NCBI GenBank assembly: GCA_964555295.1
Contig: CAZKRL010000031.1
Coordinates: forward strand, 1-36,713
From: CAZKRL01 sp964555295
GTDB taxonomy: Bacteria > Bacteroidota > Bacteroidia > Flavobacteriales_D > Sanyastnellaceae
Length of the DNA: 36,713 nt
Direction: 5' to 3'
In this document: one piece after another, positions 7,714 through 16,257 of the stretch
Position numbering within the stretch: the stretch's first letter is position 1
Layout: each line of letters starts with the position of its first letter
The notes under the pieces: generated by a model
Seen by the model: only the letters and a program-made list of their open reading frames with translations
Database searches by the model: none
What the model was told of the DNA's origin: nothing
Program-made: the position numbers and the translations under genes

Positions 7714-9432
7714 ATGGCAGGTGGAAAAGAAACCCCCAGGCAGAAGATGATTGGTATGATGTATCTCGTACTGACGGCTCTGCTGGCAATGAATATATCG
7801 AAAGACGTGTTGCAGGCATTCCTGCAAATCAACAGTGGTCTCGGTCGTACGGCGAATGTACTTCAAGACAAGGCCGGACGTACACTGGCAAGTTTTGAAA
7901 CGGCCCCTGAACAAGACAAAGCAGCACCCTTCAAGGCGAAGGCGCTTGAGGTCAATCAGATGGCGGATCAGATGGCAGACTATATTGAACTTTTGAAAGC
8001 AAGAGTTATAGCGTGCTCTATGAAGGGAGATCCCACGGGTGAGAGTTATGAGGAGTTTTTGAATTCTGATAAGAAAACTTGTATCGATCTTCTCAGCCCA
8101 GAGGGTAAGGAAAAGGTCAACAAGCTCGACGAGAATCAAAATAATACAACTCTTCTAATTGGTTCCGAGCCACAAGCGCCAATCTCTACACCATGGTCGG
8201 CAACTGAATTAAGGACAAAATTGTCTGAGTTCCGCGATGCACTTAAGAGCCTTGAGGTAACGAATGTAAGTGGCAAGGTTATCAAACCTAGCGGGGAGAT
8301 TATTACTGCACTTGACAGTGCTTTTGTTTTTAACGATTCTTACGATGATCACTTAGAATTGATGGTAAAGTGGGAGACAGCCAATTTCTACCATACTCCA
8401 TTGGCAGCTGTTATTGCCTCATTATCAAAAATCAAAACAGACGTCTTGAATGCCAAGGCCTCTATGATGAGCTTTTTGGCGGGTGCTATCAATGCTACTG
8501 ATATGAAGTTTTCAGATATTACGGTTGCAGCAGTCCCGCTCTCCTCGTATGTCTTGAAAGGTGACGAGTTTGTTGCGGAGGTGTATTTGGCTGCATACAA
8601 CAAAAACAGTTCAGTGAAAATATACCCCGGCGGAGAATATGATGGTCCTATGCCAAGCGAAACTACTCCTGGTTCCGGTGCCTCTGGAGAAGGAATCGTG
8701 TCTGGACCGGATGGCAAATGTATTTTTAAGGTGAATACCGGAGGTTTGCCATTAGGAGAACACGGTTTTAAAGGTCAGATAGCTTACGACGCAAATGGCG
8801 AAACGAAATTCCTGAATTATTTCATACCTCCAATTACGGTAGGTGAGCCAGGATTGGTGGTTTCGCCGACCCAAATGAATTTGTTCTACAGAGGGTTGCC
8901 CAACCCTGTAGAAATATCTGTTCCTGGAGTAGATCCACGTCAATTGAATGTGTCAATGTCGGGCGGTACTATCAGCGGGCCCGGAGCCGACGGCACATAC
9001 AACGTTCAACCGGGAGATGGTAAGGAGGCGGTTATAAATGTAACAGCAAATATCAATGGAAAGCAGACGTCTATGCCTCCGAAGAAATTCCGTATTAAAC
9101 CGATTCCAAACCCTACCCCCATGTTTCAGGGTAAGAAGCCTTCAGACACGACTATTTCGTTGGCGGAGGTACAAGGAGCCCAGGGTGTGAGAGCAGACAT
9201 GGAAAACTTCGAATTCCCTGTAACAGCAACAGTAACGAAGTTTGTTGTGAGCGCAACGGTTAACGGTAATCCAAAAGATATTCCAGTTCCCGGAAACACG
9301 CTAAACTCTGAGGCCAAGGCAGTTCTAGGAAAGTTAAAGAGAGGTGAGAAATTTTACATTGAACAAATTGATTGTAAGTTGCCAGACGGTCGAACTGTGC
9401 GCCTTCCTGCTTTATCACTAAAAATCAGTTAA
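7714..9432 (+). CDS. gldM: Type IX secretion/gliding motor protein GldM (PorM)
   Basis: GldM crosses the inner membrane once and spans the periplasm as a dimer, linking the GldL motor to the GldK-GldN ring. The 572-residue sequence opens with MAGGKETPRQKMIGMMYLV, including the conserved R9 in the TPRQKMI motif. A single transmembrane helix covers about residues 13-30. The N-terminal periplasmic domain (about 35-220) is helical, and beta-rich domains follow. These include GDEFVAEVYLAAYN, the segment around GLPNPVEISVPGV and a C-terminal domain with FPVTATVTKFVVSATVNG. The length and domain order are those of typical GldM proteins. Its stop is only 3 bases before the gldN ATG, which implies translational coupling. 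Confidence 0.97.
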   Translation: MAGGKETPRQKMIGMMYLVLTALLAMNISKDVLQAFLQINSGLGRTANVLQDKAGRTLASFETAPEQDKAAPFKAKALEVNQMADQMADYIELLKARVIACSMKGDPTGESYEEFLNSDKKTCIDLLSPEGKEKVNKLDENQNNTTLLIGSEPQAPISTPWSATELRTKLSEFRDALKSLEVTNVSGKVIKPSGEIITALDSAFVFNDSYDDHLELMVKWETANFYHTPLAAVIASLSKIKTDVLNAKASMMSFLAGAINATDMKFSDITVAAVPLSSYVLKGDEFVAEVYLAAYNKNSSVKIYPGGEYDGPMPSETTPGSGASGEGIVSGPDGKCIFKVNTGGLPLGEHGFKGQIAYDANGETKFLNYFIPPITVGEPGLVVSPTQMNLFYRGLPNPVEISVPGVDPRQLNVSMSGGTISGPGADGTYNVQPGDGKEAVINVTANINGKQTSMPPKKFRIKPIPNPTPMFQGKKPSDTTISLAEVQGAQGVRADMENFEFPVTATVTKFVVSATVNGNPKDIPVPGNTLNSEAKAVLGKLKRGEKFYIEQIDCKLPDGRTVRLPALSLKIS

Positions 9433-9435
9433 ACT

Positions 9436-10281
9436 ATGAAAACAGCTAAAATCGTTTTGATCGCGGCGTTTGCGATGATGATTGTGTCTAATGTTACAAT
9501 GGCACAGACGCAAACGGTTTTGGATGGAGCTTATGTTAAGGAGCATAATCCCACACGCAAGGTTATAGCTTACCCTTACTTGAGGGAAGCGGATGTGATG
9601 TGGACACGCAGGGTTTGGCAGAATATAGATATTAAGCAAAAGGTCAATCATAAACTTTATTTCCCGATAAACCCGATTGCAAATAGGAAGTCCCTTTTTG
9701 AGGTTATACAAATTGGATTATTGGAGCAAGGGTCAATTATGGCTTATAGTCCCGAGAGCGATGAGTTTGAAATTCCTTTTTCCCGCGAGGAGATTGATAG
9801 TCTTTTGAATGAAAGAAAAGTTTCTCCTACCCAAGATGTGAACACCGGAGAAACCAAGGATACAGTTGTTATAGTCAAGGTAACAGCAGACAGAATTGAG
9901 GGGTATCGTCTCAAGGAGGACTGGATTTTTGATAAACAGAGGTCGGAGAGATATGTTAGAATTATTGGCATTGCCCCGATGAAACGCCTGTTTTCGGAAT
10001 CTGGCGACGATCGAGGTGTATTTCCAATGTTCTGGTTGCACTACCCTGAATGCAGGTATCTGTTTAATAATTACGATGTGTATAATAGTCACAACGTTGC
10101 TCAGGAGATGACTTTTGATCAGTTATTTCAGATGAGATTTTTCAACTCATACATAATTAAGGAAGACAATGTATTTGATAGAAGAATTGATGAGTACGCC
10201 TTAGGAGTTGATCGCCTCATGGAAAGCGAGCGAATCAAAAATGATTTCTTTGAGTTGGAGCACGATCTCTGGCACTATTGA
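9436..10281 (+). CDS. gldN: Type IX secretion/gliding protein GldN (PorN)
   Basis: GldN is a periplasmic partner of the GldK lipoprotein in the type IX secretion ring. The 281-residue protein has an N-terminal signal peptide that ends at about residue 24 (AQTQTVLDG). Family-typical segments follow: PYLREADVMWTRRVWQNID, HKLYFPINPI, LFEVIQIGL, RLKEDWIFDKQRSERYVRI and FWLHYPECRYLFNNYDVYN. It is the last gene of the operon, 3 bases after gldM, and is followed at once by a strong rho-independent terminator at 10299-10327. Confidence 0.96.
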   Translation: MKTAKIVLIAAFAMMIVSNVTMAQTQTVLDGAYVKEHNPTRKVIAYPYLREADVMWTRRVWQNIDIKQKVNHKLYFPINPIANRKSLFEVIQIGLLEQGSIMAYSPESDEFEIPFSREEIDSLLNERKVSPTQDVNTGETKDTVVIVKVTADRIEGYRLKEDWIFDKQRSERYVRIIGIAPMKRLFSESGDDRGVFPMFWLHYPECRYLFNNYDVYNSHNVAQEMTFDQLFQMRFFNSYIIKEDNVFDRRIDEYALGVDRLMESERIKNDFFELEHDLWHY

Positions 10282-10298
10282 GAGATAATATTCTTGTG

Positions 10299-10327
10299 AG
10301 AGGCCGCGTTTGCGGCCTCTTTCGTTT
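10299..10327 (+). terminator. Rho-independent terminator of the gldKLMN operon
   Basis: A perfect 9-bp stem, AGAGGCCGC paired with GCGGCCTCT, encloses a GTTT loop and is followed by the T-rich tract TTCGTTT. It lies 17 bases after the gldN stop and before the ABC-F promoter box, so it separates the two transcripts. Confidence 0.85.
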
Positions 10328-10337
10328 ATGAATTACC

Positions 10338-10345
10338 TACTTTTG
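10338..10345 (+). promoter_or_regulatory. Likely -7 box of the ABC-F gene
   Basis: TACTTTTG is a perfect match to the Bacteroidota -7 consensus TAnnTTTG, 17 bases before the ATG at 10363. No TTTG lies at the usual 19-base spacing; the nearest is in the loop of the preceding terminator, 25 bases upstream. Confidence 0.5.
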
Positions 10346-10362
10346 CGCCCGTTTAATAATCT

Positions 10363-12294
10363 ATGGTTACAGTTGGAAATCTTACAATTCATTTTGGGTC
10401 TCGTGAGTTATTTTCTAAAGTGGGTTTCTTCGTCGGGCCAAGAGAAAGAATAGGCCTGACGGGCAAAAATGGTGCAGGTAAGTCAACGTTACTCAAAGTT
10501 ATCGCCGGAGATGTAAGACCCAATCAGGGATCCGTGGCTTTTCAAAAAGGCACCACCATTGGCTACCTTCCACAAGAGATGGTGCACGCCGAGCAGCAAA
10601 CTGTGTATGAAGAGGCGGGAAGTGCTTTCAAGGAAATAGGCAAGCTCAAATCACGATTGGAAGAGCTCAATGAAGCTATTGTTAATCATGCTGATTATAC
10701 GAGTGATGATTACGCTAACAAGATTGAGGAGCTTTCCGAAATTTCACATCGACTGGAAATATTGGGTGGTGACAATATTGGAGAAAAGATTGAAAAGGTT
10801 TTACGTGGCTTGGGCTTTTTAACCTCGGATATGCATAGAAAAATGCATGAGTTCAGCGGTGGGTGGAAGATGCGCGTGGAACTTGGTAAGATTTTATTGC
10901 AAAACCCTGACATCCTATTGCTGGATGAACCAACAAATCATCTCGACATTGAAAGTATTCAGTGGCTTGAAGAATTTCTACAAGAGCATTCTGGAGCGGT
11001 ATTGCTCATTTCCCACGATAGGGCTTTCCTCGATAACGTAACGAATCGGACCATAGAAATTTCCAAAGGAAAGATTTATGATTATAAATTTTCGTATTCG
11101 AAATATATCGTTCAACGTCAGGAAGAAATTGAGCGTCAGGAACAGGCTGCGAAAAATCAACAGAAATATATCGAGGATACGCAGAAGCTTATTGATAAGT
11201 TCAGAGCTAAGAAGGACAAGGCCGCATTCGCGCAAACCTTAATTCGAAAGCTGGAGAAGTTGGAACGTATTGAAATTGATGATTTCGAGTCGAGCAGATT
11301 TAGATTCTCGTTTCCACCGGCTCCTCATTCAGGAAAGGTCATTCTTGAAGGCATGGGTCTTTCTAAATCCTATGAAGCAAAATTCATTTTTGGTGGGTTG
11401 GAGTTTCTGATTCCTAAAGGTCAGAAAATTGCACTCATTGGTAAAAATGGAATTGGTAAAAGCACATTATTGAGAATGATAACCGGTCAGGAATCTTTCG
11501 AAGGCGAGTTGAAATTGGGGCACGGGGTTCAATGGGGCTATTATGCGCAAAATCAAAGCGATGTTTTAGACGGCACCAAGACGGTTTTTGAGACGATAGA
11601 CGATGAGGCGACAGGTGATGTGAGAAAAAATATTAGGTCATTGCTTGGAGCATTTTTATTTGGTGGTGATGACATCGACAAAAAAGTTAAAGTATTAAGT
11701 GGTGGGGAAAAGGCTCGGTTGGCACTTTGTAAGTTATTGCTACAACCATACAATTTCTTATTGATGGATGAGCCTACCAATCACCTTGACATTCCGTCTA
11801 AAGAAATGTTGAAGCAAGCGCTGGCTAACTATGACGGCACATTGCTCGTGGTAAGCCATGACAGAGATTTTCTGCAAGGTTTAACCAATACGGTCTACGA
11901 GATTCAACCGAACAGAATGAGAATATGGCCAGGTGATGTGATGGATTTCTTAAAGGAAAAAAAGGCAGAGTCTATAGCTGCTTTCGAGCAAGAAAGGGCC
12001 AAGGTTAAGGTTGTAACCACTGCTAATAAGAGCAAGGACGACTTGTCGGCGAGTACAGACCGAAGAGCAAAAAAAATCAAAAGCGAAATAGATTCGCTCG
12101 AAAAGAAAATTGCGACGTTGGAGAAGGAGTTAGAGAATTCAAATCAATTGCTGGTTCAAATTGATTATAGTCAGCAGAAGGGCAGCAATGAAAACCTTAT
12201 TAAACATTTGGAAATAGAGTCTGAATTGGCAAGAACCATGGAAGAGTGGGAAGCCCTTAGTGAGTCGCTTTTAAAGCTTGGGGAATCCCAATAA
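10363..12294 (+). CDS. ABC-F family ATP-binding protein (ribosome-associated)
   Basis: The 643-residue protein has two ABC ATPase domains and no membrane segment, the layout of ABC-F proteins, which act on the ribosome. Domain 1 has Walker A GKNGAGKST (about 34-42), signature FSGGW and Walker B ILLLDEPTNHLD. Domain 2 has Walker A GKNGIGKST (360-368), signature LSGGE (445-449) and Walker B FLLMDEPTNHLD. The charged linker between them (about residues 240-310, rich in EIERQEQAAKNQQKYIED-type sequence) is the tRNA-interaction motif region. A C-terminal coiled coil follows (about 560-640). The housekeeping type is more likely than an antibiotic-resistance type, but sequence alone does not settle this. 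It follows the gldN terminator and meets the next minus-strand gene stop to stop. Confidence 0.93.
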   Translation: MVTVGNLTIHFGSRELFSKVGFFVGPRERIGLTGKNGAGKSTLLKVIAGDVRPNQGSVAFQKGTTIGYLPQEMVHAEQQTVYEEAGSAFKEIGKLKSRLEELNEAIVNHADYTSDDYANKIEELSEISHRLEILGGDNIGEKIEKVLRGLGFLTSDMHRKMHEFSGGWKMRVELGKILLQNPDILLLDEPTNHLDIESIQWLEEFLQEHSGAVLLISHDRAFLDNVTNRTIEISKGKIYDYKFSYSKYIVQRQEEIERQEQAAKNQQKYIEDTQKLIDKFRAKKDKAAFAQTLIRKLEKLERIEIDDFESSRFRFSFPPAPHSGKVILEGMGLSKSYEAKFIFGGLEFLIPKGQKIALIGKNGIGKSTLLRMITGQESFEGELKLGHGVQWGYYAQNQSDVLDGTKTVFETIDDEATGDVRKNIRSLLGAFLFGGDDIDKKVKVLSGGEKARLALCKLLLQPYNFLLMDEPTNHLDIPSKEMLKQALANYDGTLLVVSHDRDFLQGLTNTVYEIQPNRMRIWPGDVMDFLKEKKAESIAAFEQERAKVKVVTTANKSKDDLSASTDRRAKKIKSEIDSLEKKIATLEKELENSNQLLVQIDYSQQKGSNENLIKHLEIESELARTMEEWEALSESLLKLGESQ

Positions 12295-13161
12295 TCAAGG
12301 AACGATTTTTCCTTTTCTGCGACTTGGAATATAGCCACCAATACTCCAGCTCCTTTCTAAGAACGTGATTTGCTGACTGGCCCTGCTTGGAAGGTTGTCC
12401 TCCAACAAGATATCTGGCATATTGCACCAACCCGCTTGAGCACTTAGTTGAAGAAACAAATGCCTTAAAAACTCTATCCGAAATGCTGCGGATAAACTCA
12501 CGCCATAACCCGAAAGATGGAGTTTATTGAGATGCCGTGAACCGAAAAAGGTAAAATCGGTCCATGGCACCATTGCCCCAACCGAGGTAGATGCATTCAT
12601 GGCAGCGGTCAATTTGCCGTTCATTCCGCTCCAAAACGGCAATCTTTGTTCAATAGCCACCCTTATAAAATTGAATCCATTGCTATGATGGAAATCCATG
12701 AATTCACCCGTGTAGAGAATGGGTGTATTGTCGAAGCTGCCCGTTATTTCTTCACCCTTGTATTTCACCGAATCAATATAACCGCTGATGCTTACCAGCT
12801 GAACGGGAATAAGGTGATATTTCATATGATCCCAACCTGCTGAAACGGCTGTGTTTTTGGAGAAATAATAACCGAGACGAAACTGAAACTGAGGTACTGT
12901 GAATTGTGAGAGATCAAAGTAAACTTTCGAAAACTTCTCAGGCATATCCTCTGCTCGAGCTTGAAGCAATGTGAAGTCATAACCATCCCCTTGAAAATGT
13001 ATATCACTGGGCTTATAAAATGCGCGGTTGTATCCCCAGGTTAAATAAAAACTCCCTTCCTTACTATCTGCAGTGGTCGCTGAGTTTTGCGCAAGAACAA
13101 TGAATTGCGTGCTCATTAGGAATGTCCACAAAACGCAGTATTTGAGTTGGGCATACTTCAT
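12295..13161 (-). CDS. Hypothetical secreted protein, probable outer-membrane beta barrel
   Basis: I do not recognise a named family for this 288-residue protein. The N-terminus has a signal peptide (hydrophobic about residues 6-22, LWTFLMSTQFIVLAQ). The body has alternating hydrophobic and aromatic stretches such as GSFYLTWGYNRAFY, FQFRLGYYFSKNTAVSAGWDH, FNFIRVAIEQRLPFW, GYGVSLSAAFRIEFLRHLF and LQLSAQAGW, as in small outer-membrane barrels. Start choice: the ATG at 13161 overlaps the hemB stop in an ATGA, the usual sign of translational coupling; an in-frame ATG 21 bases further upstream would lie within hemB. It is the last gene of the minus-strand group led by the HupE-like gene, and it abuts the ABC-F gene convergently. 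Confidence 0.75.
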   Translation of the reverse strand: MKYAQLKYCVLWTFLMSTQFIVLAQNSATTADSKEGSFYLTWGYNRAFYKPSDIHFQGDGYDFTLLQARAEDMPEKFSKVYFDLSQFTVPQFQFRLGYYFSKNTAVSAGWDHMKYHLIPVQLVSISGYIDSVKYKGEEITGSFDNTPILYTGEFMDFHHSNGFNFIRVAIEQRLPFWSGMNGKLTAAMNASTSVGAMVPWTDFTFFGSRHLNKLHLSGYGVSLSAAFRIEFLRHLFLQLSAQAGWCNMPDILLEDNLPSRASQQITFLERSWSIGGYIPSRRKGKIVP

Positions 13162-14129
13162 CTTGTTTTGATCCATGCGCAATATTCTTTGGCGAAATAG
13201 GTAAGGATGATATCTGCTCCCGCGCGTTTGATAGACAATAACATCTCGGGCATGGCTCGCTGGTAGTCGATCCAGCCATTGGCGGCGGCTGCTTTGAGCA
13301 TGGCATATTCACCGCTCACATTGTATGCTGCGATGGGAAGATGCGTATTTTGACGTAACTCGTGTATCACATCGAGATAGCACAGTGCGGGTTTCACCAT
13401 AAGAATATCCGCTCCTTCTTCCTCATCTAATTGCGCTTCGCGCATCGCTTCCCTGCGATTGGCGGGATTCATCTGATAGGTTTTTTTATCTCCAAATCTC
13501 GGCGCGGATTCAAGGGCGTCACGAAACGGACCATAGAAGGCACTGGCATATTTTGCGGTGTATGACATGATGCCGGTGTGATGAAAACCAGCTGAATCCA
13601 ATTTTTTTCGTATCGCCAAAACTCTTCCGTCCATCATATCAGAGGGTCCAATCATATCCACTCCTGCCTGCGCTTGAAGCAACGACATTTCGGCCAGCAG
13701 ATTCACGGTGAGGTCATTCAATATTACGCCATTCTCAACAAGACCATCATGTCCGTCACAACTGTATGGATCAAGCGCAACATCACTGATGAGACATGAT
13801 TCCGGAAAGCGAGTTTTTATTCTGTGAATACACTCTATATAGAAATTGTTTGCTTTGAGACCGTAGCTTCCCCGACTGTCTTTAAGGCTTTCTTCAATCG
13901 CGGGGAAAAGCACAAATGATTTCAAACCGAGTGACAAGCAACTTTCAATTTCACGCAAAAGGTCGTCAGCATTCATTCTGTTTATACCCGGCATCGATGG
14001 AATGGGTGAAGATTCTGATTGCATGGTAACAAATAGCGGAAACACAAGACCTTCCGGCGCAAGTCGGGTTTCCTCGGCCATTGAACGTATCACAGCCGTG
14101 TTGCGATTACGCCGCGGTCTTTTCAGCAT
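13158..14129 (-). CDS. hemB: Delta-aminolevulinic acid dehydratase (porphobilinogen synthase)
   Basis: HemB condenses two 5-aminolevulinate molecules to porphobilinogen, the second common step of tetrapyrrole synthesis. The 323-residue protein is full length. The Schiff-base lysines are K193 in SYTAKYASAFYGPF and K246 in ILMVKPALCYLD. The metal-site segment reads DVALDPYSCDGHDG, not the three-cysteine zinc form (CLCEYTSHGHCG), so it is of the magnesium-type or non-zinc class. The start is the ATG at 14129 (MLKRPRRNRNTAVIR), matching the family. A longer frame to 14174 would overlap the upstream lipoprotein gene by 35 bases, while this start leaves a 10-base gap. It lies within a compact minus-strand operon. 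Confidence 0.96.
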   Translation of the reverse strand: MLKRPRRNRNTAVIRSMAEETRLAPEGLVFPLFVTMQSESSPIPSMPGINRMNADDLLREIESCLSLGLKSFVLFPAIEESLKDSRGSYGLKANNFYIECIHRIKTRFPESCLISDVALDPYSCDGHDGLVENGVILNDLTVNLLAEMSLLQAQAGVDMIGPSDMMDGRVLAIRKKLDSAGFHHTGIMSYTAKYASAFYGPFRDALESAPRFGDKKTYQMNPANRREAMREAQLDEEEGADILMVKPALCYLDVIHELRQNTHLPIAAYNVSGEYAMLKAAAANGWIDYQRAMPEMLLSIKRAGADIILTYFAKEYCAWIKTR

Positions 14130-14139
14130 GCCGGAAAAA

Positions 14140-14577
14140 TTATCTTCCTGCCTCACAACGCAATTTGATTTCATTCAATGCTTTATCAGCATTTTCGATG
14201 GATGTCAGTACATCTACATCTGTAGTGCCATCAGGAAATGCATTGGCATCAATTCCATTCTCAGGCAGGAGTTTGGTCTGAATTCGCCAATCTGAAAGTG
14301 CGTTTTGTAATTCTGCATAAAAATTACTTCTTTCACGCATCTCCATATATGCAGCAAGTTTGGTGGTGTCTGCGGAGAGTGTTGTGTCTTGCGACATGTT
14401 CGCGAGTTCACCGTCGATATTTCTGGTGTTCATACTGATCAGTGAATCGATGATTTGAGCTGCTTTCAACATTTCGGCCTGACGAGAACGAGCCTTCTTG
14501 AGTGTCTCACTCTCGGCAGAAACGCATGATGCAAGAATGATTGTAATGATGAGGATAGACAAATAGTTGTATTTCAT
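14140..14577 (-). CDS. Hypothetical lipoprotein
   Basis: A 145-residue protein of unknown function. It has a lipoprotein signal peptide with lipobox ILASC, giving C18 as the lipidated residue. The mature part is hydrophilic and mostly predicted helical (ETLKKARSRQAEMLKAAQII, ENADKALNEIKLRCEAGR), with no recognised motif. Its ATG overlaps the stop of yidD by 4 bases, and hemB starts 10 bases after its stop, so it is co-transcribed with both. It probably sits on a periplasmic face of the envelope. Confidence 0.8.
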   Translation of the reverse strand: MKYNYLSILIITIILASCVSAESETLKKARSRQAEMLKAAQIIDSLISMNTRNIDGELANMSQDTTLSADTTKLAAYMEMRERSNFYAELQNALSDWRIQTKLLPENGIDANAFPDGTTDVDVLTSIENADKALNEIKLRCEAGR

Positions 14578-14828
14578 TTGGTAATAATTTGATTGTTTCT
14601 TTTTGGCACAGGGTCATAACCGAAACCGCCCCACGGGTGACATCTCATTATTCGCTTTAGCCCGATCAACATTCCACGAAAAAGACCCCATTCTTTGAGT
14701 GCGTCAATCATATAGGCAGAACAGGTAGGTTGGTAGCGACAATTTTTTCCCAAAAGGGGTGAAATGAATTTTTGATATCCTCTGATGGCGAGTATGAAAG
14801 GCCTTGTAAACACTCGGCGAAAATACAC
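14574..14828 (-). CDS. yidD: Membrane protein insertion efficiency factor YidD
   Basis: YidD is a small membrane-associated protein thought to help YidC insert proteins. The 84-residue sequence has all the family marks: AIRGYQKFISPLLG, the CRYQPTCSAYMIDAL block with its two cysteines, the GLKRIMRCHPWGGFGYDPVP signature and a short polar tail. The start is GTG at 14828, directly after the stop of the upstream HupE-like gene. A second GTG five codons later is possible. The gene is far from the usual rnpA-yidC neighbours, as is common in Bacteroidota. Confidence 0.95.
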   Translation of the reverse strand: MYFRRVFTRPFILAIRGYQKFISPLLGKNCRYQPTCSAYMIDALKEWGLFRGMLIGLKRIMRCHPWGGFGYDPVPKRNNQIITK

Positions 14829-15392
14829 TCAGATTCTTTCTATCACCATCAACAAGGATAGTGTAATTGATAGAGTGAGTGCAATTCGGTTGGCCAAAAC
14901 ACCTACTTTGAAATAATCGGCCAAGAAGCGCAAAAAAATGAGGATGGCGAGAATGATCAGTTGACCGATTTCAACACCAAGATTGAATAGAAATAATTGT
15001 TGCAAGAAGTGAGAATCATCGGCAATCATTTTGAAGTAAGATGAAAATCCGGCGCCATGAATTAAACCGAACAAGATGGTTATTAAGAATGGTGTCGTGA
15101 TTCCTAAATCTCTATTGAAATAAGATCTCGCAAGGCCTGAGATGGCTGTTAGCAGAATGCTTGTAGCAATCATCAGTTCGATTGCATAGCTGCTTAACGC
15201 AATCCAATTTAATGCGGCCAGAGCCAGGGTAATACTATGTCCAATAGTAAAAGCTGATATGAGCACAATGGTTTTTTTCCATTCTTGCCACTCGAGATTG
15301 CAATACAACACAAGAAGAAATAACATATGGTCATATCCACCAGGGTCGGTGATGTGTGCAATTCCTTCTCTAATAAAATGAGTTGAATCCAT
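14829..15392 (-). CDS. HupE/UreJ-like membrane protein
   Basis: A 187-residue integral membrane protein with about six transmembrane helices. It carries family motifs of the HupE/UreJ group, whose members include nickel or cobalt permeases: GYDHMLFLL (D21, H22), FTIGHSITLALA (H52), E72 in YAIELMIATS and GLIHGAGFSSYF (H112). The conserved His and acidic residues inside helices suggest metal binding, but the substrate is unknown. It ends exactly where yidD begins, so it probably leads or belongs to the operon HupE-like, yidD, lipoprotein, hemB, outer-membrane protein. No metalloenzyme gene that would identify the metal is next to it. Confidence 0.82.
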   Translation of the reverse strand: MDSTHFIREGIAHITDPGGYDHMLFLLVLYCNLEWQEWKKTIVLISAFTIGHSITLALAALNWIALSSYAIELMIATSILLTAISGLARSYFNRDLGITTPFLITILFGLIHGAGFSSYFKMIADDSHFLQQLFLFNLGVEIGQLIILAILIFLRFLADYFKVGVLANRIALTLSITLSLLMVIERI

Positions 15393-15420
15393 TTAGGGAT
15401 TAAGATATGTGTAAAGCAGT

Positions 15421-16197
15421 TTATTTTTCGAAAACGTACAAAATGTAGTGCCTTTCATTTTTGCTTTTCATTATAGGCTCTGACCAGAAATATTCTGCAA
15501 ATGCTTGTTTTCGTCCAAGGAAAAATTCTGGCTGTACCCTTGGTTTTATATCGGTAAACTGCCCGGCATCTATCACCGACGATATCAACACGGTGTCGCC
15601 TCGTGTGATCCAGTCGCTGTGAGATACCTCGTTTGCTGAAGCGACGGACAATGCTTTGCGCAAGCGAATTTTTCTTCTGCATATATTGACGGCAAAGACT
15701 TTTGTCTGCATCACCTCCGCGCAGGGTGTCGCCTGATTTTGAGGGGGAGATTTTACGGGTGCCTGGTGCATTTCCCGTTCCTCGGGTTGTATATGTAAGG
15801 TAGGTCTTCCGAAATCATCGGAACTGTTGTCTTCAATCCTCACAAGAGTCCCCTGATCATCGAAGTAATGAGTGATATCGCTCCACTGTATGCCACCATC
15901 GGGGTGACTTGTGTAATGCGCCGTGTATACCGCTCCATTAGGATGAAAATTGAACTCAACATTTGCATTTCCCGCAAACCTTCTTACCTCCATACGATAG
16001 ATTTCCTTGCCCGTACGATCAAACGCCACGGCGCTACCGCGATCCACTTCATTGCTCAGCTTTGTGATTTGAGTGGAAATTTTGCCGTCCGTGAAATAGG
16101 TCTTGATAATATTACTCGCGTCTTGCGCAAAAACACAGTAACCAGAGACCAAATGTGCCATGAAGCAAAGCGAACACAAGAAATTTCTTCTGGGCAT
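15421..16197 (-). CDS. Hypothetical secreted protein
   Basis: A 258-residue protein of unknown function with a signal peptide (CSLCFMAHLVSGYCVFAQ, cleavage after about AQ). The middle part has repeats of the MORN/YwqK type seen in many Bacteroidota secreted proteins, such as SAVAFDRTGKEIYRMEVRRF, VEFNFHPNGAVYTAHY and ITHYFDDQGTLVRIED. A proline-rich stretch (about residues 150-165) is followed by a C-terminal region with a basic segment, NICRRKIRLRKAL. I chose the ATG at 16197 (MPRRNFLC) because it gives a standard signal peptide; a start 7 codons upstream is possible. It lies 28 bases upstream of the HupE-like gene on the same strand. Confidence 0.75.
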   Translation of the reverse strand: MPRRNFLCSLCFMAHLVSGYCVFAQDASNIIKTYFTDGKISTQITKLSNEVDRGSAVAFDRTGKEIYRMEVRRFAGNANVEFNFHPNGAVYTAHYTSHPDGGIQWSDITHYFDDQGTLVRIEDNSSDDFGRPTLHIQPEEREMHQAPVKSPPQNQATPCAEVMQTKVFAVNICRRKIRLRKALSVASANEVSHSDWITRGDTVLISSVIDAGQFTDIKPRVQPEFFLGRKQAFAEYFWSEPIMKSKNERHYILYVFEK

Positions 16198-16257
16198 ATT
16201 AACCGCTTTATCCAGCATATTATGCGGTTATCTCATATGTTCAAGACAATATATGGC

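Noticed and set aside
7624..8139. Open frame of 171 codons antisense to the start of gldM
   Set aside because: It overlaps the essential N-terminal region of GldM and lacks any protein family feature.
10363..12294. Antibiotic-resistance ABC-F protein
   Set aside because: Position after the gld operon and the long C-terminal coiled coil fit a housekeeping ABC-F better. Sequence alone gives no resistance marker.
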